Below are positions 21,801-28,286 of a stretch of 64,000 nt of DNA, piece by piece (position 1 is the stretch's first letter; every line of letters begins with the position of its first letter). Source of the stretch: Elusimicrobia bacterium GWC2_64_44. Lineage in GTDB: Bacteria; Elusimicrobiota; Elusimicrobia; Elusimicrobiales; UBA9959. Made by a program: the position numbers and the translations under genes. The notes beneath the pieces are model-generated. The model made no database searches. It was not told the origin of the DNA and saw nothing but the letters and a program-made list of their open reading frames with translations. The stretch lies in contig MGUG01000054.1 in the NCBI GenBank assembly GCA_001799845.1, positions 65,393-129,392 on the forward strand, written 5' to 3'.

Positions 21801-23754
21801 CGACCTGATGAAAGGGACCTTCGACAAGAACGCCGGCGTCAGCGTTACGGGCGTGTTCAAATCCGACCTGGTGCCGTGGATGAAGACGGAGGTCAAAAAG
21901 GGCGTGGAGGAACTGCGCGACTCCGCCCGGGCCAAGTTCGAAGAGGATACCAAGGCCCTGCAGGCCGCCAAAGCTTCTGTGAACGAGATCGACTCCAAGA
22001 TCGAGGCGATAAAGAAAGAGGACCAGAAGGCCAAGGACCGCGCCGACGAGGCGCTGGAGTCCGCCCGCCGCCGCGTGAACTCGCTGCAGGACAAGCACGA
22101 CCACGAGGAGCACGAGGCGCATCACTGCGGCTCGAAGTGGACCCACTGGGCCTGCTCGCCCGGCTGGCGCATAGCCTCGGCCTCCACCTGGGTGGTGCTG
22201 GAAGTGGCCAACGGCGCCCTTAGCGCCGCCGAAAAAGCCGTAGCGGCCGCCACCAACCTGGACCCGCGCGTCGCCGTGCTGATAGCCCAGCGCGACATAG
22301 AGCGCGCGGCCCTGTCCGTGGCCGAAGCCGTGGTGAAGGTCACGGAAGAGATCGAGGACTTCGTGCTCAAGGAACTGGAGACCGTGCTCGAGCGCGCGGT
22401 GTCCAGCATGCCGCTGGAGATAGACGAAGCCGTGATAGTGGGCGACCTGCGCGACATGGTCACGCACAACGACCCGATGGTGCTGGACATGAAATTCAAG
22501 ATAGCCGGCGCCCCCATGCACGAGTTCTTCGCCGTGAAGGTGCCCGACAGCCCCGAGAACGCAGAATTCGACGCCACCGCCTTCGCGCTGCTGCCCGCGC
22601 TGGCGCTGGACAAGCTGACCGAGGAGGCCCTCAGCAAGATCTCGCCCAAGGCCTCGCGCTGGGTGCACTCGCACATCGCCACCAGCCTCGCCGCCGCCAA
22701 CGAAAAGGTGCGCGACCAGGTGGCGGCGGAAGAGGAGAAGTACGCCAAGGTGCTGGCCTCTTTCGACGACGGCAGCGCCAAGTACCGCAAGGCTTTCGAG
22801 GAGCAGACCGACGAGCATCTGTCGCTGGTGGAGGCCTACCAGGTCAGCGATACCATGCCCGACAGCCTGGAGTATTCCAACATCTATCTGGCCATCGGCC
22901 ACAGCGACCACTGCCTGGGCGTCTCTAAGGACGGCTTGAGCGTGGTGCAGATGGTCTGCAAGGACGCTGATACCGAGATGTGGAGCACCGTGAAGCTCGC
23001 GAGCGACACGGCCAAGGGCTACGTGCAGCTCAAGAACAAGGGCCTCTGCCTGAAGGCCCGCAACGGCGACAAGCCGGATAACTTCGAGCCGCTCATCCTG
23101 GCGCCCTGCGACCCGGCGGACCGCCACGAGCAGTGGAAGATCCACTCCTCCGACGGTTTCTACGACGAGATAGTCAACCGCTTCGCGCAGAAGTGCCTGC
23201 ACTTCAATAAAGAGGACGCCAATCCCGAGACGGCCTACGCGGTCTGGTCCGGCTGCTACGGCGCCGACAGCCAGACCTTCCGCGATATCACGGACGCCGA
23301 AAAGCCCACCTGGCATAAGATCGACTCCATGGTAAAGGCCGGCAACGGCCTCTGCCTGGACGTGGCCGAGGACGGCGAGAATACCGCCGCGGTGACGCCG
23401 GACAAGAAGGAGCTGAAACTGCTGGCCCACAAATGCGGCGACGGCAGCGAGCGCTTCAACTTTATCGAGGAAGTGAACGGCGACATCAGGCTGGTGCACG
23501 TTGAGACCGGCCTCTGCATCTATCCGCAGGAAAAGGCGCAGACGCTGGCGCTGCGGGCCTGCGACCGCGGCGCGGACATGTTCTGGCGACTTAACGACTT
23601 GGAGGGCTCGGCCGACCAGTTCTTTAACCCCGCCCGCAATTCTTGTATGATACTACCGGCGCCCCCGAAGGGCGTCACCCAGGACGCGCAAGCGGGCCTG
23701 GCGGACTGCAAGACGGTCCCCAATGACGCTACCCTCATGGACTTCGTGAAATGA
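15865..23754 (+). CDS. Giant secreted repeat protein with coiled coil and ricin-like lectin tail (2629 residues)
   Basis: The largest gene in the window; I do not recognise the family. A signal peptide (ending SSSAAQA, about residue 25) precedes a unique region to about 185. Residues about 186-1192 hold some 17 tandem units of about 59 residues with the pattern VTG-D-x-L-K-L-x-D-F-(I/V)-P-E-A-A ... N-G-K-A-V-x-V. Residues 1193-2005 hold two larger related segments, each with a G-A-W-x-Q-P-F-G-I motif. Residues 2006-2160 are highly charged helical or coiled-coil, interrupted by a His/Cys patch (HEEHEAHHCG near 2082). Residues about 2337-2629 resemble two ricin-type beta-trefoils (CLGVS, CLKAR, QWK, CLDV motifs). 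It is most likely a surface or released fibrous lectin or adhesin. It overlaps the secretin gene by 4 bases (ATGA). Codon use looks like that of its neighbours. Confidence 0.8.
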   Translation: MRHFTALSAAFCFLAAVPSSSAAQAGADSPCAVFDRQVQSKELSDGAAQWAALAKVMAADPLFAQLGLDKLEFKAGNRLAYDYDLKLGDDTLDLEGVLMFDPAPADGAPLATLAAKTQSRTQTDLVELGQLRATAAALQASVYKENGGYKLYARLIPYFTDHNREPRPCIMLSKGKSGLDFAVTGGNLLLKELYPPAALVKIFDQVALTGVVKQGKEIDVLGAVSGKDIKAEFETGRDYLLVTGADLVLSDFIPEAGAAPFLDGFAFENFTLSGGTLTVNGLQNGRKLAVWRGADRKSFSVSGDGLKLSDFIPAAAQVPCVNGLALDSVRRSDAELAIAGRLNGKPVAVSASLTENKVEMTGPALSLPACLPLSLNLPFLKLFSFGALFQWPDRLEVDGTLDGKDVKLVWIFAPNTVTVTGESIELGDIIPAAAKLPLLDRFAFLSLEYSKAELKVNGTVSGKALAVVQDNAAKTFTVTGAGLKLGDFIPETSGIAYLRRFDFRELRQSPGGVLAAGGVDGKAVTVESDKASASFTVTGDDLKLSDFVPEAAQVSFLDAFSLDRVRSSPGEFAAEGKVNGKAVTVADHATSNIFTVTGDGLKLQDFFPESKDLTALNTFAFESLTHTADGVTVTGKVNGKAVSVNRGSADQTFTVKGDALKLADFVPAAAKVSYLDNFAFLALTWRPDTLEVDGAVNGKSVAVTLDKAAKTYTASGSALQLADFVPEAAKLPYLARFDLTRVQERPAGVLVAGDVDGKAVTVDYDRAAASFKVTGDGLQLKDFIPQAASVGYLDNFKFDGLLYSAAALEVSGKVNDKAVTVKKALDAPDFSVTGDDLKLADFIPGAEVVPCVSAFALDSVLRSETELGITGRVDGKPVSISDTFADNKVQMSGPGLSLPACLPLSLNLPFLKLFSFGALFHWPDRLEVDGTLNGKDVKLVWVFAPDTVTVTGDSIKLADVIPAAARVPFLNGFAFLELDYSKEQLAVSGTMRGKAVSVTQDSAGKSFRVTGDDLKLADFVPEAEGLPFLKAFAFDALAYSQAAVTVEGKLNSKAVAVTKAFGADGSFTARGEGLTLGDIVPEAAGLKAFDSLALDLVSVSPAMVEVAGKLNGKAVKFSRTRGDKPVTTVTADGLTLGDIYAPLAGLPAVNAVAMIKLSLDGSSVEAEARLNGVTVDVVAHAGQTADAYTAVFFGTLGAATFVPAAQGHVVNDLALERALFIVQPAGSPARTVAAADLPGGLPTLVGWGAGDTLALSEGVNFAAWLNVTKSGALAKAFAAAGLPSGGLFLKGTVAPGSFKSMTGAAPAAAASLSEADKQGLLAGLNLSVALPLPSLPAIAGLVTVRGPVILSIGGDARGKSSLWANVPAPIAASRPAGDLDVSLQFGLDIVGAGVSEKLDALVSLDKGARAGYSLLAVYEGAWKQPFGIQGLTLDNGGFEFSLEKAADASKSGLAFFATAQIGAKNVAVAAQLKREAGKVSLDYFQLDGQFRPGDFPGGKNIPYGDKFELDQLKLSTKGIEAKTVIAGKKVDAYLFDAGAPGAPNWVFAAAQKNFNVTELLPAAKAVKPLAAMTIPEAALIVSEKGLKNADRNSLGVIAKDLFDGVLGKSAVKLNIPDGISVLAGFDAGAMGPLGKGLSGIGVHDDAVVMGAVTGVFAGNPGVMLSITMDNPGDPKGLPKKVVSFKPGVPPAYFVQWSGTELDAGLRVPLLIKAGKETLSMDADLELKFAESGVGVKVLAVMDGAWHQPFGIKGLVLKNVKVDMSVNEIGEVQFGLAGDQLYGHCSDPKSKDCLDLDMAMSVKIPLEAGLPDGVAFSGKANKLGLPALIEITETITGAPAGSLAALPAPFFEIKNAQVAFATPGASDPQLGLVGEGFAFAGVFVFMNRELGQVKGSGGPAGTAIKGTIDDIDLDIIKFTGNSIDFAMGPKPRYAIDSNVNLLGTPQQVKLDIEPPYFEFDLNEKLGAFGAALLTVRMDGFDLMKGTFDKNAGVSVTGVFKSDLVPWMKTEVKKGVEELRDSARAKFEEDTKALQAAKASVNEIDSKIEAIKKEDQKAKDRADEALESARRRVNSLQDKHDHEEHEAHHCGSKWTHWACSPGWRIASASTWVVLEVANGALSAAEKAVAAATNLDPRVAVLIAQRDIERAALSVAEAVVKVTEEIEDFVLKELETVLERAVSSMPLEIDEAVIVGDLRDMVTHNDPMVLDMKFKIAGAPMHEFFAVKVPDSPENAEFDATAFALLPALALDKLTEEALSKISPKASRWVHSHIATSLAAANEKVRDQVAAEEEKYAKVLASFDDGSAKYRKAFEEQTDEHLSLVEAYQVSDTMPDSLEYSNIYLAIGHSDHCLGVSKDGLSVVQMVCKDADTEMWSTVKLASDTAKGYVQLKNKGLCLKARNGDKPDNFEPLILAPCDPADRHEQWKIHSSDGFYDEIVNRFAQKCLHFNKEDANPETAYAVWSGCYGADSQTFRDITDAEKPTWHKIDSMVKAGNGLCLDVAEDGENTAAVTPDKKELKLLAHKCGDGSERFNFIEEVNGDIRLVHVETGLCIYPQEKAQTLALRACDRGADMFWRLNDLEGSADQFFNPARNSCMILPAPPKGVTQDAQAGLADCKTVPNDATLMDFVK
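16420..19443 (+). repeat. About 17 tandem coding repeats of 177 bp within the giant gene
   Basis: Units begin after each VTG-like tripeptide (for example at 16420, 16597, 16774 and 18367) and are 59 codons long; the last few drift by one or two codons. Units 3-5 (16774-17304) closely match units 12-14 (18367-18897), exactly nine units (1593 bp) apart, including the aberrant unit 'LPACLPLSLNLPFLKLF'. This shows block duplication on top of unit duplication. The units are diverged at DNA level elsewhere, so the array is not recent throughout. Confidence 0.88.
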
Positions 23755-25640
23755 AAAAACTGAACGCCCTGTTGCTCACCCTGGCGCTGCTGGCGCCTTC
23801 CTTCGCCGGCTGCGCTTCTTCCGGCTCGGCCCGCAGGCCGCGGCTGGACCCGGCCGTGGACCGGATGCTCGCCGAGGCCTCCAAAAAGCCTTCCGGCAAA
23901 ACGGCGGCCGACGCCGCCGCCGGCATCAAGGCCCTGCGCCGCGGCCGCTACGCCGACGCGCAGAAGCGCTTCGAGGCGGGCCTGCGGCTGGACCCGGAGA
24001 ATGGCAGCCTGCACTTCCTCAACGGCCTCTCCTACCACCTGCGCTCGCTCGGGGGGGACCAGGCCATGCTGCAGCTGGCGGAGTCCGGCTACGCGCTGGC
24101 GCTGCGCTTCGACCCTGATAATTACTGGGCCTCCTACTTCCTGGGCCATGCGTACTTCGCGCAGAAGCGCTACAAGGACGCTCAGAACCAGTTCTCCTAC
24201 GCGCTGCTCTACGCGCCCGGAGACGCGGACTTCCTGCGCGGCCTCGCGGTGGCCTCTTACTACGCGCAGGACCTGGAGACGGGCGGCTGGGCCGCCGAAA
24301 AAGCCCTGAAACTGGAGCCCGCCAAGCCTTCCGGCTGGCGCGCCGCCGCGCTGCTCAGGGCGGCCCGCGGCGACGTCGCCGGCGCCGGCGCGGCGCTGGC
24401 GCGGTTCAAAGAACTTTCCGACAAGGCCCCCGGCGCCGCCGGAGAATGGACGGCCGAACGCCTGGCGGTAAGGGTCGCGGACTGGAAAGCTTTCCACGAG
24501 CGCAACCCCGAACCCGTCAAGGCCGCCGGCAGCGTTTTCACCGCCGGCCCGCAGGCCGAGGGCAAGCCGGTGGACCTTGGCGATTCCGGGGACAATTACG
24601 ACGGCGACGAAGCCGCCGCCACCGCGGCGCTGACCGACGCGGGCGCCGCCAAACCGGCAAATCCCAACGCCCCCAAGATGGCGCTGGTGGACGTGGTGAT
24701 CCTCAGCACCGAGGAGAACCGCAGCCAGTCCAAGGGCGTGAACCTCCTGGCCGGCCTCAAGGCCACGCTGACAGGCACGCTTTTCGCCTATAAGTGGACC
24801 TCCGCCCACGGCTCCGGCGGCACTTCCGGCCGCGCCGTCACGGTGTCGCCCAGCTTCACCCTGGAAGGCCTGGATTACAACCTGAACATCTGGAACGACG
24901 GCGTGAACAAGGCCGAGGTGCTGGCGCGCCCGTCGCTGCTGGCGGTGGCGGACCAGACCTCGCAGTTCTACTCCGGCGCCATCCTGCACGTGCAGCTCAA
25001 CAGCAATAATTCCGACGGCTCGCTGGTGGACGTGCCGGTGGGCATCAACCTGTCCGTCACGCCGACCTTTCTCGACGACGAGACCGTGCGGGTGAAGGTG
25101 CACGCGGACCGCAGTTTCATAGAATCGCGCAGCGAGAAGCTGGGCTTCTCGGCCTTCTCGCAGACGTCCAAGACCTCGGTGGACTCCACCGCTGTGCTGC
25201 GCTTCGGCGAAACCCTCATCCTCAGCGGCCTCACCGAGAACGAGACCTCCAGGAGCAAGAGCGGCGTGCCCATACTTCAGAGCATTCCCATAATACAGTG
25301 GTTCTTTTCCAACAAGAACGAGTCCGAGACCAAGAAGTCCGTGATGATACTGCTGTCGCCGAATAAGGCGCGCCGCGCGGGCGAGCACATGACCCCGGCC
25401 GAGATAAAGGAGTTCAAAAAGGCCGCCAAGCAGGGCGCCCAGGCCGTGGAACACCTCAAGTCCCTGAAGAAGAAGGAAGGGCTGGCCGGCAAGGACAACC
25501 TGGACGCCGTCTTCGAGCAGCTGTCCGGCACCAAGTTCTACCGCGAGTTCCAGTCCGGCGACCTGCGCCTCGACGAGTGGCACAACTCCGACAGCCTGAC
25601 CGGCTCGCTCAAGCGTGTGCTGGGCTTCTTCTGGTACTGA
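23751..25640 (+). CDS. TPR-secretin outer-membrane lipoprotein
   Basis: A 629-residue protein with a lipoprotein signal (SFAGC, lipid-modified Cys near residue 21). Residues about 55-210 form TPR-like helical pairs (ADAQKRFEAGLRLDPE, Y-K-D-A-Q-N-Q-F). After a Pro/Ala/Gly-rich linker the C-terminal part, about 373-540, is a secretin (type II/III secretion) domain. It contains the N-x-A-x-V-L-A-R-P-S-L core, V-G-I-N-L-S-V-T-P-x-F, and the closing GETLILSGL ... VPILQSIPII signature. A charged helical tail follows. The usual N0/N1 ring domains are replaced by TPRs. It is distinct from the PilQ secretin at 48.4 kb. It overlaps the giant protein gene upstream (ATGA) and the protease gene downstream (TGATG), so a dedicated export pore for the giant protein is a natural hypothesis. 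No cognate ATPase is adjacent. Confidence 0.88.
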   Translation: MKKLNALLLTLALLAPSFAGCASSGSARRPRLDPAVDRMLAEASKKPSGKTAADAAAGIKALRRGRYADAQKRFEAGLRLDPENGSLHFLNGLSYHLRSLGGDQAMLQLAESGYALALRFDPDNYWASYFLGHAYFAQKRYKDAQNQFSYALLYAPGDADFLRGLAVASYYAQDLETGGWAAEKALKLEPAKPSGWRAAALLRAARGDVAGAGAALARFKELSDKAPGAAGEWTAERLAVRVADWKAFHERNPEPVKAAGSVFTAGPQAEGKPVDLGDSGDNYDGDEAAATAALTDAGAAKPANPNAPKMALVDVVILSTEENRSQSKGVNLLAGLKATLTGTLFAYKWTSAHGSGGTSGRAVTVSPSFTLEGLDYNLNIWNDGVNKAEVLARPSLLAVADQTSQFYSGAILHVQLNSNNSDGSLVDVPVGINLSVTPTFLDDETVRVKVHADRSFIESRSEKLGFSAFSQTSKTSVDSTAVLRFGETLILSGLTENETSRSKSGVPILQSIPIIQWFFSNKNESETKKSVMILLSPNKARRAGEHMTPAEIKEFKKAAKQGAQAVEHLKSLKKKEGLAGKDNLDAVFEQLSGTKFYREFQSGDLRLDEWHNSDSLTGSLKRVLGFFWY

Positions 25641-26338
25641 TGACCCGCCTGCTGCCGCTGCTGCTTGCGCTCGTAAGCCCCGCCCAGGGCGGGACTTTCG
25701 AGCTGCGCGACGCTGTAGCGGCCGCGGCCGAGTCCGCTTCTCCCGCCGTGGTCACGGTGACAGCGGGGCCGTCAGAACCGGCCGACGACCCGTACGCCGC
25801 GCTCTTCTCCGACGCAGACCTGCCGGCCGCGACGGGCTCCGGCATCGTGATAGATCCCTCCGGCCTGATACTCACTAATGAACACGTGGTTGGGACGTCG
25901 GCCGATGCCTGGCTCATCCTCGCCGACGGCAGCAAGCTCAAAGGCCGGGTAACGGCCCGCGACGCCGCCGCCGACCTGGCCCTCATAAAAGTCTCCACCT
26001 CGGGCGCGCTGGCTAGCCTCCGCTTCGCGGCCGCCGCCCCGCGGGCCGGGGATTGGGCCGTGGCCATCGGGCGCCCGCACGGCTCCGGAGCCGTGGTCAC
26101 GGCGGGTGTGGTGTCGGCGCCGCTGCGCCGCGTGCCCTACGGCGGCAAATTCCGCCCGGCCCTGCAGACCGACGCCGCCATCAACCCCGGCAATTCCGGA
26201 GGCGCCCTTGTAAACCTGGAAGGGGAACTGATAGGCGTGCCCGCCGCCGGCTACGCCGCCGCCGGCCCTTACGCCGGCCTCGGTTTCGCCGTCCCCGCCG
26301 CCGCCGCCAGGGCTTTCCTCGTCAAGAACCTCCGCTAG
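25640..26338 (+). CDS. Exported trypsin-like serine protease, HtrA-type without PDZ
   Basis: A 232-residue protein. ATG 25640 is used because it starts a signal peptide (MTRLLPLLLALVSPAQGG) and overlaps the secretin stop by one base. The chymotrypsin-like triad is visible: H82 in LTNEHVV, D112 in AADLALIKV and S186 in NPGNSGGALV. These contexts are those of DegP/HtrA proteases, but the chain ends right after the protease domain, so there is no PDZ domain for substrate selection or oligomer gating. It would act in the periplasm or outside the cell. As the last gene of the giant-protein/secretin operon it may mature or release the giant protein, or relieve blocked export. That role is inferred only from position. 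Confidence 0.88.
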   Translation: MTRLLPLLLALVSPAQGGTFELRDAVAAAAESASPAVVTVTAGPSEPADDPYAALFSDADLPAATGSGIVIDPSGLILTNEHVVGTSADAWLILADGSKLKGRVTARDAAADLALIKVSTSGALASLRFAAAAPRAGDWAVAIGRPHGSGAVVTAGVVSAPLRRVPYGGKFRPALQTDAAINPGNSGGALVNLEGELIGVPAAGYAAAGPYAGLGFAVPAAAARAFLVKNLR

Positions 26339-26440
26339 TATCTGTGAAATCCGCACTAAAATTTGTAAGGTGTTTGCGTGGGGGAGAAATATCTCAACGC
26401 GGAATATTTATCTGCGAGATCATAGTCATAAAGGAACTTT

Positions 26441-26884
26441 ATGCTTAAAGACTTCAAAGAGTTCATCATGCGCGGCAATGTGGTGGATATGGCTGTCGGC
26501 GTCATCATCGGCGGCGCCTTCGGCAAGATAGTGACCTCGCTGGTCACCGACGTCATCATGCCGCCCATCGGGCGTCTGACCGGCGGCGTGGATTTTTCGA
26601 GCCTCTACATTAACCTCTCGGGTGCCGCCTACGCGAGCCTCGCCGAGGCGCAGAAGGCCGGCGCCGCCACCATTAACTACGGGATATTCCTTAACACCGT
26701 CATCAACTTCCTGATCGTGGCCGGGGCCATCTTCCTGATGATCAGCCAGATGAACAGGCTGAAGGCCAAGTTCGAGAAGCCGGCGCCCGCCGCGGCTCCC
26801 AACACCAAGGACTGCCCGCTGTGCCTGTCGGTGATACCGCTCAAGGCGGTGAAGTGCGCTCATTGCGCGTCTGATCTTAAGTAA
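26441..26884 (+). CDS. mscL: Large-conductance mechanosensitive channel with C-terminal zinc ribbon
   Basis: A 147-residue MscL. The N-terminus is canonical ([21 protein letters not shown]), with the first pore helix and the second helix ([13 protein letters not shown]) in place. The channel opens under hypo-osmotic membrane tension to release solutes. After the usual cytoplasmic helix there is an extra tail with two Cys pairs, CPLCLS and CAHC, forming a zinc ribbon; such tails occur in some bacterial MscL groups. The 102-base upstream gap is AT-rich with a small AAATAT...ATATTT inverted repeat but no clear promoter. The ribosome site is AAAGGAA before ATG 26441. A terminator follows. Confidence 0.95.
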   Translation: MLKDFKEFIMRGNVVDMAVGVIIGGAFGKIVTSLVTDVIMPPIGRLTGGVDFSSLYINLSGAAYASLAEAQKAGAATINYGIFLNTVINFLIVAGAIFLMISQMNRLKAKFEKPAPAAAPNTKDCPLCLSVIPLKAVKCAHCASDLK

Positions 26885-26895
26885 GGTGGAATAAG

Positions 26896-26927
26896 AGCCG
26901 GAGGTTTATCGCCTCCGGCTTTTTTTT
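26896..26927 (+). terminator. Intrinsic terminator after mscL
   Basis: Stem AGCCGGAGG / CCTCCGGCT (26896-26904 and 26912-26920), a 7-base loop, then a long T run. This is a textbook rho-independent terminator. Confidence 0.92.
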
Positions 26928-26951
26928 AAAATCAAGTTATCCAGATATACG

Positions 26952-26980
26952 TTGCATTCTCCCGCATTTTGTGGTATACT
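26952..26980 (+). promoter_or_regulatory. Promoter of the initiator tRNA
   Basis: TTGCAT (26952-26957), a 17-base spacer and TATACT (26975-26980). The -10 ends only 5 bases before the mature tRNA 5' end, so the transcript would have little or no 5' leader. Confidence 0.72.
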
Positions 26981-26985
26981 TCTTA

Positions 26986-27062
<77 letters not shown>

Positions 27063-27103
27063 TTTAAGAGATTCGAACCTGGAACAAGAAATATCAGGAC
27101 CGG

Positions 27104-27133
27104 CCCCGGAATTAACCTTCCGGGGTTTGTGTT
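27104..27133 (+). terminator. Terminator of the tRNA-fMet transcript
   Basis: Stem CCCCGGAA / TTCCGGGG (27104-27111 and 27118-27125) with loop TTAACC, followed by a T-rich stretch (TTTGTGTTT). It lies 42 bases after the tRNA and 20 bases before the convergent beta-barrel gene's stop. Confidence 0.7.
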
Positions 27134-27153
27134 TATAGGCAAAAAAAGAAGGC

Positions 27154-28236
27154 TTAATACTTCCAGGACAGGCCGAAGAAGAAGCCTTTGCGGGTGGCGT
27201 TGACGCGGTTGAGCTTGCCTTCCCAGGTGCTGCCGTCCGTGTAGTAGCGGGTTTCGCTGCCGGAGTTGGACCTGTAGGTGGAGGCCATCCAACCGGCGTC
27301 GGCCTCAAAATTCTTCCAGAACTTGTAGGAGACGGAAACGTCGAATTCGGCCAGGTGGCCGGTGGCGGCGCTGCGTATGCCGGGGTTGGCGAGCGCGGTG
27401 TCGAGGTTCCAGAAATTCTCGCCGCGGTATTTCATGGTAGGCCCGAAGGCGAAGCGGGCTTCGGCATGAAAACTCTTGCCCAGGTCGGCCTGTTCGCGGA
27501 AGCCGCCGGTCCAGCCGTACCAGGCCATGCGGGTCCGGGAGTCCAGTCCTGTCATGGGGCCCACCGGGGCGGTGGGGAGGAAGAAGTCCGTGGACATGAT
27601 CTTGTTGCCGTTGAAGAGCCTGACCTTGGTTTCGTAGTAGGTATACCCCAGGAAGATGTCCAGGGTGTGGGCCAGCTCGAAGAACCCGTCCTGCGACAGC
27701 CCGTCTGTCTTATAAATGTTCACGTAAGCCGCCGCCGAATACTGGCGCGCGCTGCCGCTGGTCTCCATGCGCTTCTTGGCGTAGTCGCGGTGCTGCGGGC
27801 TCTCCCAGACCACGCTGTTGAGCAGATAGAGGGTCTGGTCGTTGGCGTGCAGCCAGTCGTGCTCGAAATACTTGCCGCCGGAGAACTTGTTGTCGCCTGT
27901 CTCGAAACTGAAGGAGAGGCCGCGCACCGGCTGCGTCTCCAGCGAGAAGAGGTAGAGGGGGGCGTCCAGCACCTTGAAATCATAGGTGCTGCCGATGCTG
28001 ATGTTGGACGAGGGCGGCGACCACCAGGAGGCGGGGGTGAACATCCAGGAGCGCACCTGCGCCGAGGTGGCGGTCTGCCAGCGGCGCACTCGCGCTTTGA
28101 TACTGTAGGTTTTCTGCGGCTTGCGCTCCCAGCTGTAGTAGTGCCGGGCCTCGGCCGGCTCTGCGAAGGCGCAAAAGAGGCCCGCGGCCGCAGCCAGCAG
28201 CGCAGTTCTTGCGACAATTCCATGCGGGTATCTCAT
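27154..28236 (-). CDS. Outer-membrane beta-barrel candidate, unknown function
   Basis: A 360-residue protein with a signal peptide (M-R-Y-P-H-G-I-V-A-R-T-A-L-L-A-A-A-A, cleaved after AEA near 30). The rest is rich in alternating aromatic/polar strands (Y-D-F-K-V-L, L-S-F-S-F-E-T-G, L-G-Y-T-Y-Y-E-T-K-V) and ends in a C-terminal aromatic strand F-G-L-S-W-K-Y, the usual outer-membrane assembly signal. Predicted strands would give a barrel of roughly ten to fourteen strands. No catalytic motif or named family is recognisable; omptin-like or transport roles are both possible. The gene is divergent from the PilB-receiver fusion, and the 50-base gap between them must hold both promoters. Confidence 0.7.
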   Translation of the reverse strand: MRYPHGIVARTALLAAAAGLFCAFAEPAEARHYYSWERKPQKTYSIKARVRRWQTATSAQVRSWMFTPASWWSPPSSNISIGSTYDFKVLDAPLYLFSLETQPVRGLSFSFETGDNKFSGGKYFEHDWLHANDQTLYLLNSVVWESPQHRDYAKKRMETSGSARQYSAAAYVNIYKTDGLSQDGFFELAHTLDIFLGYTYYETKVRLFNGNKIMSTDFFLPTAPVGPMTGLDSRTRMAWYGWTGGFREQADLGKSFHAEARFAFGPTMKYRGENFWNLDTALANPGIRSAATGHLAEFDVSVSYKFWKNFEADAGWMASTYRSNSGSETRYYTDGSTWEGKLNRVNATRKGFFFGLSWKY

Positions 28237-28286
28237 AATCTGCGCGCCTTATTTTCACGCGTTGCTAAATAATATAACATAACGGT

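Noticed and set aside
19843-23499. Very long minus-strand open frame (about 1218 codons) opposite the giant gene
   Set aside because: It is a shadow frame caused by high GC at codon position 3: repetitive Gly/Ala/His/Val composition, no ribosome site, and the plus strand has a signal peptide and clear domains.
27070-27082. GATTCGAACCTGG, like a T-arm of a second tRNA on the minus strand
   Set aside because: No acceptor, D or anticodon arms can be formed around it; probably a chance match or a tiny remnant.
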